A stretch of 64,000 nt of DNA, taken from contig JACSVZ010000011.1 of assembly GCA_014706295.1 (NCBI GenBank), positions 11,810,163 to 11,874,162 on the forward strand, written 5' to 3'. Positions 54,385 through 64,000 of this stretch are shown here, in pieces. The position numbers and the translations under genes were made by a program. Numbering within the stretch: the first letter of the stretch is position 1; each line of letters begins with the position of its first letter. Under the pieces are notes generated by a model. It had not been told where the DNA came from and made no database searches. It saw only the letters and a program-made list of their open reading frames with translations. The DNA is from Lycocorax pyrrhopterus obiensis (lineage: Eukaryota; Chordata; Aves; Passeriformes; Paradisaeidae).

Positions 54385-54403
54385 GCGGGGCGGGGCGGGG
54401 CGG
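54385..54403 (+). promoter_or_regulatory. Tandem GC boxes (Sp1/KLF type)
   Basis: Three overlapping GGGGCGG boxes in a 5-bp period (GCGGGGCGGGGCGGGGCGG), with further GGGCGG hexamers nearby around 54,105-54,130 and 54,416-54,455. This is the standard binding site of Sp/KLF factors in CpG-island promoters. Confidence 0.8.
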
Positions 54404-54578
54404 CCGCAGCGCGGCGGGCGGCGGGCGGAGCGCGGCCCCCCCGCGCCCAGGGGCGGGAGCGCGGCGCCGGCCCCGCCCGTGGCGCTCCGTGGAGCTGTTC
54501 AGCGCCCAGGTGCTGAGTCTCCCCGCGGCTTACGGAGGCTCCGGCGGCGTTCTCTTCACACCGCTCCCCGGCGCGGCC

Positions 54579-54617
54579 ATGGCCCCGGCGCTCAGCCGCC
54601 TCCGCCAGGCGTTCTGA
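54579..54617 (+). CDS. Short upstream ORF (12 codons) in strong Kozak context
   Basis: The ATG at 54,579 sits in GCGGCCATGG (G at +4, G at -3), close to the ideal vertebrate initiation context. It encodes MAPALSRLRQAF and stops at TGA 54,615-54,617. If the transcript starts upstream of it, as the GC boxes suggest, ribosomes would meet this frame first, and it would act as a translation-limiting uORF for any downstream start. It is also possible that transcription starts downstream of it and the frame is never used. Function is inferred. Confidence 0.35.
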   Translation: MAPALSRLRQAF

Positions 54618-54648
54618 GCGCCCGCCCGCCCGCCGCGCCCCGGCGTGG

Positions 54649-54700
54649 ATGCAGCAGCTCCAGGCGCCCCTGGCTCCGTGGGGGAAGGCGGCAGGTAAAG
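54649..54700 (+). other. Candidate first-exon end with consensus splice donor
   Basis: GCGGCAG|GTAAAG places a near-consensus 5' splice site after 54,694. An ATG at 54,649 opens a frame of 15 codons plus one base (MQQLQAPLAPWGKAA) before the donor, so the exon could be 5' UTR or carry a short start-codon peptide. I recognise no protein with this N-terminus, so an untranslated exon 1 seems more likely. A second good donor, ACAG|GTAAGA, lies after 55,052. The exon start is unknown. Confidence 0.5.
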
Positions 54701-54870
54701 CCTTTCCCTCCCCGCCCATCCGCATTGCATCCTCGCCCGCCCTCCGCTCGCAGCCGCCGGCTCGAGGGGCTCTCGCCGAGCCGAGCCGGAGGCGCGAGTT
54801 GTGTGCAGGGAGCGAGCTCCGCGAGGCGGACCACGGGGAACAAAGCGGTGCGGTCCAGATGCTTTTGGAG

Positions 54871-55847
54871 TAGTTTCGTTGTTTTAGTTTCCGGGGAGTG
54901 GGGAAGGGAAGAGCGGGATGGCTGGTTAACTGCAAATATCTGTGCTTACTTAGATGTAGGGGAAAAAAAACCCCTACGTATGTTAATTTGCTCATGGAAT
55001 CGCATTCCTATTCTCATGGTTTAGCACGGGAAAAGATGTGTTTGTCGTACAGGTAAGATAGTGCTATAGTCAAGACTGCAAAATGGTTTCCTTGAGTACT
55101 CTCCTTAACTGTAATGCTTGTATAGATTTTGCACTGCAATAATTTCTTACTTCTTTCTGTGTGTATTACCAGCCCCACTGAAGACCTAGGACAAGCAGCA
55201 GAAGGTCAGAGTAGCAGCTACAGTGTTTCTGTGACAAAGTGTCAGAAAAAGAGAGGAAAAAATTCCGCTGTATTTAAGGCCAAATGACAAGTTGCATCCT
55301 ACATGAAGTCATTTACAGCCAAGCATTGTGCTGTTATGCCTGATGCTTCAGGCTTCCTCTTAGTGCTGGGTGATGAATAGGGAATTGAGCAAGCATATTA
55401 ACCATGCATAATCAAGCAGCAAGTGTTCTTCACTGCTTGTGTGTGTAGTACCTTCTGTCACAGGATCAGCGAGTATTCCTGTGCTATCAAAAGACTGTTT
55501 CACCCTAAATTGAGTAGGATGCAGCTGTACCCTTTTTGTGTTGTTGGTAATACAGGTTAACTTACACTTCTCAGAGTGGCATGGGAAGGGAGAGCCTGGT
55601 AAAACAAAAACTCAGCACTTTTCTCAGGTGTAGATGGTGAGAAAAGTTTAACCCAGGAGACTGCATGCGACCAGGAACTTGTACAGTTTCTGTGCTGATT
55701 TTCAAAAGAAACTGAAGAACCAAACTAAGATTAAAAAATTGCTTCCTTTAGAAAATCAAATGCTGTCTAATTAGCATAGTCTTAGCACTTTGCCTTAACT
55801 TACTTCTGCCCTGTATCTAGAATTTCTTTGTGTATTGAGCATCTCCT
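54871..55847. other. Non-coding stretch between the CpG island and module B'
   Basis: Composition falls back to AT-rich immediately after the island. It contains the alternative donor at 55,052/55,053 and otherwise nothing recognisable. It is probably the start of the first intron. Confidence 0.6.
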
Positions 55848-56157
55848 GCTCCCCGTGTTAATATATCATTAAGTCAGAAGCAAAGAGCCAGAAAAACAAT
55901 TGCAGGGAGGAGTAAGGTAAGTGTTTCAAAGCAAAATTATGGGACTCACATAAATTCTCATAATATTAAAGGTTCTCCAGTCTGGACAGAAACAGAGTAT
56001 TTCTGATTTTCATTGGCTTGGCTTTCTTTTTTTATCTTTTTTGTACTAATGATCAGGGTTCAGGTATGTAATTCATTTCCAAGATAGCATGCATTCAATT
56101 TTTCTTATAGAGGCTGCAGATCAACAGATTTTGTGCTTTACTGTAATAAAAAGAAGT
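55848..56157 (+). repeat. Repeat module B', second copy of 53,676-53,975
   Basis: It starts at GCTCCCCGTGTTAA and ends at GTAATAAAAAGAAG. Landmarks are collinear with copy 1: AGAGCCAGAAA, AGTAAGG(T/C)AAGTGTTT, TTCTCCAGTCTGG, ATGTAATTCATTTCC, AAGATAGCATGCATTCAATTT and AATAAA at 56,145-56,150. No copy of module A follows it. The same orientation argues against a hairpin or fold-back origin. Confidence 0.9.
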
Positions 56158-56860
56158 TGAATAGATTGAATACTGTCTGACAGTCATCTCACATCCAAAA
56201 GCTCTCCTTCCAATAGGTACCTTGGACATGCAGGGACATAACATCTGGCTCTTAACAGTAGCCTTTTAGGGATCGAGTTAATAATTACTATAGTGCTTTA
56301 CTGTAAAATTAAAAATCAATTCATGCACATGACTGTGTGCAAGGCAAGCTTCCCCTCACACCAGCAGCATTAGATTTCCTGACACAGCTCCTCCCTACCT
56401 CTGCCTTTTAGTCTAAGCGCCATCGAAGCCTCAGAGCACGTGATCAACTATGTGTGATTTAAGCGATGCTATTGAATTTTTTCCACAGGGAACAATTACT
56501 ATAGAGTGACAAGTCAACCATTTTGATCTTAACAGATCCAGCTCTGTTTAATGATGGTAACCATAGCATACTCTGCCTAACCCAGTCTGAATATCTCACT
56601 GTAGCAGTTTGCTTCTAATTTAAAAGGACACTGTTAAACCTTAAAATAGGTTCTCATTTTTGGGTAGGAATAAGAGGCTTAAGGACACTGTAGACATTTC
56701 AGCTGTATATTTGCAGTTGCTGCTGTCTGCAACAGCCCTCAAGAATCCACTAAAATATGAGAAAAGCTAAGCAGCGTGCTCTGACCACACCCCTACATTG
56801 CCATAATTCATAAACGGAGTCTCTGTGCTTGCTGCCACATTCATATTTCTACCTGGTCAG

Positions 56861-56891
56861 TTAGGACAAAGACAAAGCTGCTTTGTCCTAA
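56861..56891. repeat. Perfect 11-bp stem-loop
   Basis: TTAGGACAAAG and CTTTGTCCTAA are exact inverted arms around a 9-nt loop (ACAAAGCTG). Part of the loop, ACAAAG, repeats the end of the left arm. No function can be assigned. Confidence 0.85.
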
Positions 56892-59800
56892 TGAAGCCAG
56901 TGCAGCATGCTTTAAATAGAGCCAACGATCTGAGCTTCCCAAAATATATTAAAAAGGACTCTTGTGTTCCCCAGCATTGTTTATGCTAAAGGCTATTGCA
57001 AATAGAATATTTATGGTAATTACTTGTATGTCAGTTTGGGCAATAAACAATCAATACTTTACTGATGTAGGATCCACTGCAACTTTCTGTGTCCAGTTAT
57101 CATGCATTCAGCACAGTAAATTAAATTTCAAGTTGCAATTTCTTTGTGGAAATGTTTATTTTAACTTCCACAGGAGACTGCTGAAGTCGTGGAAATGTTT
57201 CCATTACACTTAAGTAAAAGTCTGTTTTTCAAAAAGGCTTGCACAAAAACCTGCCCTGGATATATTTTTAATGTTAGAACCACTGTTGTGATCACACCAT
57301 ACAGCAACACAGTAAGGGTAGGGCTTTTTTAAGGATTAAAAAAATCGTTATAAGCACAATCTGTACGAAAATGCGATAGTTAATAATCAACATGCACTAG
57401 AGAAAAGCAGAGACTTTTTAACTGCTATCTGTATGAGGGAGAATGAGAGGACACGTACCTTTATGTGGTATGGAGAAGCGAAGTACTCTGTATTACCACA
57501 ATACCTTTTAATATTGTTCCCTGGATTTTGGCTGAGATGGCTTATGTATTTTCTACAATTCTAAAAAGAGAAAAAATAATTTTATGTATCGTATAGTGCC
57601 AATTTTCTGCTTGAATTCTAGCAATTCTTGGCATTAAACATAACTAGATTTTACTTGTCCCCATAAATGCCTGTAAATTGTGATATGATGCTCCCAAGTC
57701 TACTCTTTAAAAAAGGCATTTAAATGCACACTGCAATGAGCAATTACTGAACTTCATTTTACAAGAAAGGGCCTGCTAACTAAAAAAAAGCAATCCCAGT
57801 GACTTGCTTCAAGTAGCAAGTAATATTTTCAGTAATTTTTGAAGGTATAGTTTCTAACTTATAAATATTTGACTGTAGTGTTTAAGCATTTGCTTTAAGT
57901 TCTCCACAACACTCCAAAACAGAAGAAAATTGTAGCTGCACTCCAGGCATTATTGCTATAATCATGTACTTTTATGTCTCATAGGTCTAAGTCAGTCTAA
58001 AATCTGGGAAAATGTTAGGCTGTGGTTGAATTGTGACATTGTAAAAAGGGACAATCCATAATTTGAGCTGACAACATGATGCTGACAAGATTTGCAGAAA
58101 TATTCACTTCCATTTTATTTTGTCTTGAACAAGTAGTTTCTGAGAAATGGGCATCTTGGAGACAGTATTTATGTAGAATTGCAATGAATAGAAGCTTTTC
58201 CTGCTTGAGCAAGTTCTACTCAGCTTTGTTTCTAGTGCTTGGGATAGGGGCAAGAAGAGGAAAATTGTGGGACAGAGGGCAAGCCCTGCACATAGATTTG
58301 TACTTATCCACTGGAAGGTCACCAGATTTTGGGGATTCCTGACTTGATCGTGCACATAGTGCCCTTTGAGGGCTCTGCTGTCAGCTTTTACTCTAAAAGG
58401 AGGCAGAATGCTGTCGTACCTTAAAGGAGTGACCAGCAAACATCCTCTTGAGTCAAAGCAGGAGCAAGCAATTTCATGATTATAGAAAATCTCAGTGAAG
58501 GTGAGGGAGACTGAGAAATCTCTCAGTCTTGAATCTTGTGCTACAAGTTTGAGGTTTAACAAGCATATTTAAAGAACAGAAAGCTCACTCTGTGTGAGCT
58601 GACCCCAGTCTCTTCAATGGGATTAAGTGCCTGGGCAGCATGCCTGCTCCTCTGTGATGATTATTCTCTCTGGCCTAATACTTGATAGTTTGCATTCTTC
58701 ACTCACCTGCTGTTTTACAGAGCAGAGATGATGGACCTGGACTAGCACCTGTTTGCAAGAGCTGCATGAAACAATTTGTTCTGTTATTTTTCAGATTTCT
58801 GTTTTTGCTTTTTTTGAGATGTGTCTGAGGCTGCTATGAAAAAATTACACTTGGGTTTTTTTTAGATCTCTTGCTACTTGTCTTCAAAAAATGCAACTTG
58901 ACAAAATTTGCGAATACAGACATCTAAGGTATTCCACATGAAACACACAGGACCAAATTAATGAAAATTTCTGAAACAAACAGAATTTCCATTAGTTTCC
59001 ATTTAAGATAGTTATACAGTCTTCTTTAAATTTGGAACCAAGATGTCTCAGAAAGTATAAAAAAAGAGTCATCTATACACAACCAATATTTCACTCACAA
59101 GAAGTTTATCCTCTGCCTGTCCACTTAGCTTTATGCCAGCATAAAATGATTATTCTTGCTACATTTGCAGTGGAGAGTTGCTCTGGTGACATGGTTTGCT
59201 ATCTTTGCTTTGGAAGTGCATTAAAACTTCAGCATCACAAATAAAAAGCAGAAAAACATTAAGCTGGCATCCTAAAAGTATGGGAAATGATTTTTAAAGA
59301 TGCTCTTTGTTAACATTCGTACAGCATCTGTTGAAACTTGCACTTTGTAAAGTAGTGTGTGACCTAAGACACAGCTCAACTACAGAATAAGAGCAAGATT
59401 TAACAATTCAGTTCAGTTTTGAGGTAGTTAAAAATGCATATTCTTCAGATAATAAGAGGATGTTTACTCCAGAAATATGTTACCAGGGAACAGGTTACAA
59501 TTAAACAACATAAGCTGAGAAATTCTGATTTAAATACAAATTAAGTCAATGCTTAGACATATCGCTGTTTTATGGGAAAAAACCCACAAGATGCACTATG
59601 AGTTCAGAGCAAACTGCAGAGAGCATAATCTGGGCTCTGTTCTGGGTAGCTGATTGCTGTCTCAAGGAATACAGTTAGGGAAAAAGTTTAACATGGTTTT
59701 ACTGTACAATCACACCCCCCACCCCCACTCCCTTGTCTTCTGAAAGGCATCAACTTGAACAGCATTCTATTACTGTTACGTAATTTCAAAGTTTAACCAC

Positions 59801-61542
59801 ATACAGCTGCTTAAATCTGAAAGCTGAGATGATAAAGGCAAGACAAGTATTTTCTCTGAGGCACTTAAGACTTCTGTTAACTACTGTTACTCTAGTACAA
59901 TCTATTTCAGTATTAACAATAGTAAAAATACCCTTTAAAGTGACAAGCCATATCTGCCACTCAAAAGTACACAAGCTTTAATATATTTTAAAACTGACTC
60001 AAGTAAAATAGAGATAATAACTGGATTGCATCTGTCCCTCTTGGCTATTTCTAGATGAGTTAACATTGATTAGCAGTTTTGCTTCAACATAGGCTTTTGG
60101 TGATTTTTTAGCTCTTTCCCACCTATACTGTGCTTCAAGTACAGTAGAAGCTTTTCACTTTTAAGCAGGATGTCTTGCTTCAATCTTTTCTCCGCCAAAA
60201 CAAGAGTTAAGTGGTCACTTTATTCTCTCTAGTTACTCCAAATGTTGGTACAGCCATGCGGGAAAAAGGGGTAAAATTCCATAGATTTCCTTAGGGTAGC
60301 TGCAAAGAGGCTAGCAGAAAAATTCATGATCAGGAAGCTGTGCAACTTTGTTTTCTTTCTTTACTGAGGAATTACTGGCTGGAGAAAAGCAGAGTTTAAT
60401 CCTTTCTGGGAAGAGATAGTATTATCTAAGAAAAGTAAGCAGCTATCTGTTGAGGGGCTGTAGCTTTCTGTACAGGCTACTCCACCCTTCCTGTATTGCT
60501 AAGCAGAACTGTCATTGAAAACAATAAGAATTTCTGTCTTGGTGAGAAATGACAAGTGAAAATACATCAGAATAATAAGTATGCCCTGAAACACTTCAAA
60601 TATCACAGACTAGAAGAAAAATACTCAGTTCCTGACTCCTTCATCACAGTTACTTCTGTGAAATCAGTACTGCCATACAGATGAGAGATCAAAGATTCAT
60701 AGCTTTTCCTCTAGGAGTCCTTCATTGAGCTTGAAGCTGAACTCCATTGGTCAGCCTACCAGCAGAAAGAAAAGGCAGGGAGAGTCTAGAAAACACAGCA
60801 TGGGCAGGAGTCTCTTATCCAAGCTAAGGAACTGGCAGAGAAAAATAAAGAAAGATAAGAATCTTGTAAAGTTTATTATTTCTTTGTGAACTGGTATATG
60901 TTAGTAGGTCTATTAAGAGGACAGAGAGCAGTTGGTGTTCTCTTGTCGCCATGAGTGAAAGAAGGATACAATCCCTATTGGAATCCCTTTGTGCCTCTTT
61001 GAGAGAGAAAGAGAGGGAGGAAGAGACCCTGATAATCAGCACACATAATGAATTCCTGAGCAGGTGGATAGAGGCTTTGCTGGCACAGGCTGGAGATGGG
61101 GATCCTTGCTAGTCCCAGAGGATGCACATATCACCCTTTTTTCATGATAGAGCTTTAAGCTGCTGTTACTCTGCAAACATGGCAAGACAGTGCAGGTAAA
61201 GATGACTCTATAGTCTAAAAACAGCCCTTCATAGATTCTAGTCCTGGGGAAACTTTCTTACTCCCACAGCAAAGGTGGAAAAATTACTGAAAAAAGCTCA
61301 TCCTGATAAGGTGCAATTATGTAAATTAGTTACTGCCAGGGTATCAGCTATATGATAAACATTCCTTTGAAAGAACAATGTACAATGAAATGAAGCACAA
61401 GAAGTTGGCTACCACAGCCTGGCAAACCTAATTCCAATGTATTTTGCTGTAAACAGATGGGAATATCTTGGATATAAAAGGATTTTTATTCACTGCGAGA
61501 AGGCCTGAACTTGCTATTTCACCTTCCGTGTTAAACTATTAT

Positions 61543-61578
61543 CTTTCAAATAACATGAGTATTCATGTTATTTGAAAG
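61543..61578. repeat. Perfect 16-bp inverted repeat with 4-nt loop
   Basis: CTTTCAAATAACATGA and TCATGTTATTTGAAAG are exact inverted arms around GTAT. Just outside, TATC on the left and GATA on the right could extend the stem past a small bulge. At 36 nt it is shorter than a typical microRNA precursor. It resembles a template-switch palindrome or a MITE-like core more than a gene. Confidence 0.92.
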
Positions 61579-63061
61579 TAGATATTTGCAACTTTTTAAA
61601 AATCAGTTTCCTGATAATTTCTCAGAACCTCAGCTTTAGCCCAATATTCTCATCTTTATATCTTCCAAAGCAAAACATAATGTATCCAAGGGACATAAGG
61701 TGAAAAAGTACAGGCACAGCTAAATCTTTATTGAACATAGACACATTTGCTGAAAGTTTCTCTGATGCATAGCACACAGGCTGCTGCAGCATATATCTAA
61801 TTGCATTAGGCCAGCAAGAAAAGGCTATGGAACACAGAAGATTCAATGTATAGGTACAGAACCCTGCCTTACCAGATCACTAGGTCAGCACAAAATAATT
61901 GTCCTTTCTTAGGTTCACTCTTTGGACTTCCCAAGACAGTTTTCTCAAGTAACTTACAGCAAATATGTGATGTTCATCTCTGCCAGCTGATACAAGGCTT
62001 GCTTTCATTATTTCCCTATGGCAAGGCCCTTCAAGTCTAGCTTATACATTAACCTTGCAGATTTTACACACTAAACTTTACTCAGCTAAGCCCAGTACTA
62101 AAATAAAGAAAGAAAGAAACAAAAAACCCATGTCGGTTTCATTCAGGTCTCATTCTCCTCATGTCTTAATGCTTTTGACTATTACTTCTCACACTATTTT
62201 TTCCTGCACAAACAAGTTTCAAATGTCACACCAAAGAGGAGAAAAAGGATTATTAGTTTGTTTAGTTTTTGTAAATAAATACGTCTGTTATGTCCATTCA
62301 CTTCTTCACCTGGTGGTCTGCCAACAGCTACCTATAGTTCTTCAAAAGGGTTCCTTCCATAACACAGCCACAAAGAAAGTTTTCCTCCCTGAAATCTTGG
62401 TTTCAAATGAATGTATCTCCTTCCCATAGGAGCTAGGAAAATCCTGACAGATGGAAGAACCAGCAAACAGCTTCAGTCCTGGAATGGCTGCATATTAACT
62501 CTATGTCAGGCAGAGATTACAGCTCTAATTTCATAATCTGCCTCTGAAGAGCTACTTCTGACAACACGGCAAGGCCCAGCTTCAGATTTCTCCATTCAGA
62601 ACTTACCTATACACAGTCTCTATGTCTGTGCCACAACACAGCCATTTTTACAGAATATGAAAAGTCACTTAATTTAGCTTCTTATTGAACACATTATAGG
62701 TAAATGGAACAGCATGCCTTGTTTTAAAAAGTATGAGAAAGAAGAGTAAACTCTACACAGTGATGTTCCTATGAATTTAGGATGTTGCAATGAGCATTTC
62801 TTGCCAATTGGAAGTGTGACTTGCTCACACAGTTTTGATAAAATGTAAATCTATTTAATTATAATACAGTGTAAAAACTATGATGAAAAGCCTCTGTATT
62901 TGCCATGATGGAAAGATTTTATTAGCCTAATGTAAAAATTAAGTTTTTATTCAGTTCACACTTCCTTAACTATATTGGTGGAAATTCCAACTGGTATGTT
63001 AACAGGAATTCTCTTTGGTAACTGAGATTATTTAAAGCGTAAAATCTTGAAATCTCGTGAG

Positions 63062-63193
63062 TCTTAACTTTTTTTTTATTTTAATTTTTTTTCTTTCTTT
63101 TTCTGTTTTTTTTTTCAGAGGGAATTAATTGAGATTCCTTTTAGTTAATAGCATCTAAGTAGTAGCTACCTCCTTCTAGCCTAGCATGTAAGT
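63062..63193 (+). other. Candidate non-coding exon 63,119-63,187 with flanking splice signals
   Basis: A pyrimidine tract of about 45 nt ends in TTTTCAG|AGGG (AG at 63,117-63,118). Sixty-nine nt later stands a GTAAGTA donor (63,188). The enclosed 69 nt contain stop codons in several frames, so any exon would be untranslated. It could be a second 5' UTR exon of the transcript starting at the CpG island. T-rich tracts followed by CAG are common in this window (for example 32,634-32,636), so this is a hypothesis only. Confidence 0.25.
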
Positions 63194-64000
63194 AGATTTT
63201 GTCTGCTCTTAAAATACCCTTCCAATCACATTCTGGTGAATAGTTTTATTCTTCTGAAGCCAGTTTACATGTTATTTCAAGCAGAGTAAATTAACATAGG
63301 CGTTGTGTTCACCTAACAACGACATTCATTAATGTTCATGGGATAATGCTCGGTTTGAACCCAGACTACAGAGTATATCCTGGTAACAAGAAGGGAAGAT
63401 AAGTTGTAGCTCACTGGTTTCCTCTGCAGCTTTCTTGGATTTGACTACTTGTTCTTCTTAACATAAGATATCTGCAGCTTCACTTAATGAGGGAAAAACT
63501 ATATTAGTTACCAGTTCACTGTTGAAAATTTCTGGACAGTTTCAAATTTCTTTGCCTCTCCTGGTAATATTTAATCATAAAACTTGTCATGATCACACCT
63601 GAGTACCTCACTTAATAAGGCTTTGGAGACAACCTCTGCTGCCTGAAAGACTAGCACTATGCCACCTTCCTACTGGAAGTCACATTCTGGAGTTAGGGAG
63701 TTGATTTGCCTGAGACAAAGACAGAAAAGGAATTAAATTACACTCTCACTCTCTTCTATGCTGCTGTCTTGTTTGACTGTTTTCACTTTCTGTGCACAAT
63801 GAAAAAGGGCCTGAGCAATGCCAGAAAAACACTTTGTAACTTTTAGTAAAACTTTTCTGTACCACTGGAATTTTTTATTACGCTGGCATAAATTTTGTTA
63901 CCAATATAGTAATACAGTTTTAACTTTCTAGCCCAGAAGGGATGAATGTATTATGAACACTCTTCTACCAGCATAAGAGCATCACACTGTGAGAAGACCT
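63194..64000. other. Non-coding right edge, nothing recognised
   Basis: AT-rich sequence to the window end. I see no exon, repeat family or RNA gene. Confidence 0.6.

Larger units (their letters stand above)
54041..54870. promoter_or_regulatory. CpG island, probable promoter of a gene outside the recognised part of the window
   Basis: About 830 bp of strongly GC-rich, CpG-dense DNA in an otherwise AT-rich, CpG-poor window, with sharp borders. It contains many GC boxes (the longest tandem set at 54,385-54,403), a ZNF143/THAP11-like motif at 54,264-54,276, no obvious TATA box within the island, and a consensus + strand splice donor after 54,694. These are hallmarks of a dispersed CpG-island promoter. 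The + orientation is favoured by the donor, but weak minus-strand donor-like sites also exist (CCGTAAGC, complement of 54,528-54,535), so bidirectional use is possible. In human the next gene after PLA2G15 on the same strand is SLC7A6, with a non-coding first exon. That assignment is inference only. The long open frames across this segment (for example 54,074-55,024) reflect lack of stop codons in GC-rich DNA. Confidence 0.88.
56158..63118. other. Non-coding stretch (7 kb), probable intron or intergenic
   Basis: AT-rich DNA with no exon of a recognisable protein. Two perfect-arm hairpins stand out (56,861-56,891 and 61,543-61,578). A C-rich patch (CCCCCCACCCCCACTCCC) lies at about 59,714-59,731. 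The 152-codon minus frame at 58,104-58,562 has no family-like pattern. Confidence 0.6.

Noticed and set aside
53919..55024. Long overlapping open frames across the CpG island (232 and 316 codons on +, 277 on -)
   Set aside because: All frames on both strands are open because stop codons are rare in very GC-rich DNA. Translations are Arg/Pro/Gly/Ala-rich with no domain pattern, and a consensus splice donor interrupts the + frames.
58104..58562. 152-codon minus-strand frame
   Set aside because: It is the longest frame outside GC-rich or repeat DNA, but the translation shows no recognisable domain or low-complexity pattern. One such frame is expected by chance in 128 kb of double-strand sequence. 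A protein search would settle it.
62055..62429. 124-codon + frame
   Set aside because: No domain-like pattern and no supporting splice framing. Treated as chance.
54041..64000. Assignment of the CpG-island gene to SLC7A6 or SMPD3
   Set aside because: Neither the SLC7A6 amino-acid transporter exons nor the large SMPD3 coding exon is seen in the window. Synteny alone is not enough for a gene symbol.
1..64000. CRISPR arrays, operons or other prokaryotic systems
   Set aside because: No regularly spaced repeats and no dense coding. The spliced-gene exon, CR1 LINEs and CpG island show vertebrate nuclear DNA.

Overview
The window reads as vertebrate nuclear DNA, most likely from a bird. The evidence is an exon of a vertebrate lysosomal lipase gene, several CR1 LINE fragments with the avian-type 3' end (ATTCTATGA-like tail), low repeat density, AT-rich non-coding DNA and one classic CpG-island promoter. 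There is no prokaryotic organisation: no operons, no ribosome binding sites and no dense ORFs. Nearly all open frames over 60 codons are chance frames.

Layout. Positions 1-311 (+) are the end of the last coding exon of PLA2G15 (lysosomal phospholipase A2, group XV, of the LCAT-like family). They carry two of the three catalytic residues and the stop codon. A 3' UTR follows, with plausible polyadenylation signals near 2,450 and 4,014. From about 4,050 to 53,600 I see no coding exon on either strand. This roughly 50 kb holds five CR1 fragments (two 3'-end subfamilies, both orientations), a few microsatellites, small tandem micro-duplications and hairpins. At 54,041-54,870 lies a strong CpG island with tandem GC boxes, a ZNF143/THAP11-type motif, a 12-codon open frame in strong Kozak context and a consensus splice donor on the + strand. 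It looks like promoter plus first exon of a gene whose coding exons lie beyond the window. In mammals SLC7A6 follows PLA2G15 on the same strand, so it is the first candidate, but nothing in this window identifies it.

The most unusual structure surrounds that CpG island. Immediately upstream is a module A (53,620-53,680), B (53,676-53,975), A' (53,976-54,040). A diverged second copy of B (55,848-56,157) lies in the same orientation on the far side of the island. The order A-B-A'-[1.8 kb containing the CpG island]-B' looks like a tandem duplication of a roughly 357-bp unit interrupted by the promoter segment, or an original A'-promoter-B' locus with a promoter-less copy beside it.

From 56,158 to 64,000 there is again no recognisable coding exon. 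It contains two perfect-arm hairpins and one candidate 69-nt non-coding exon (63,119-63,187) with a strong acceptor and a GTAAGT donor. It is compatible with the first intron of the gene driven by the CpG island.
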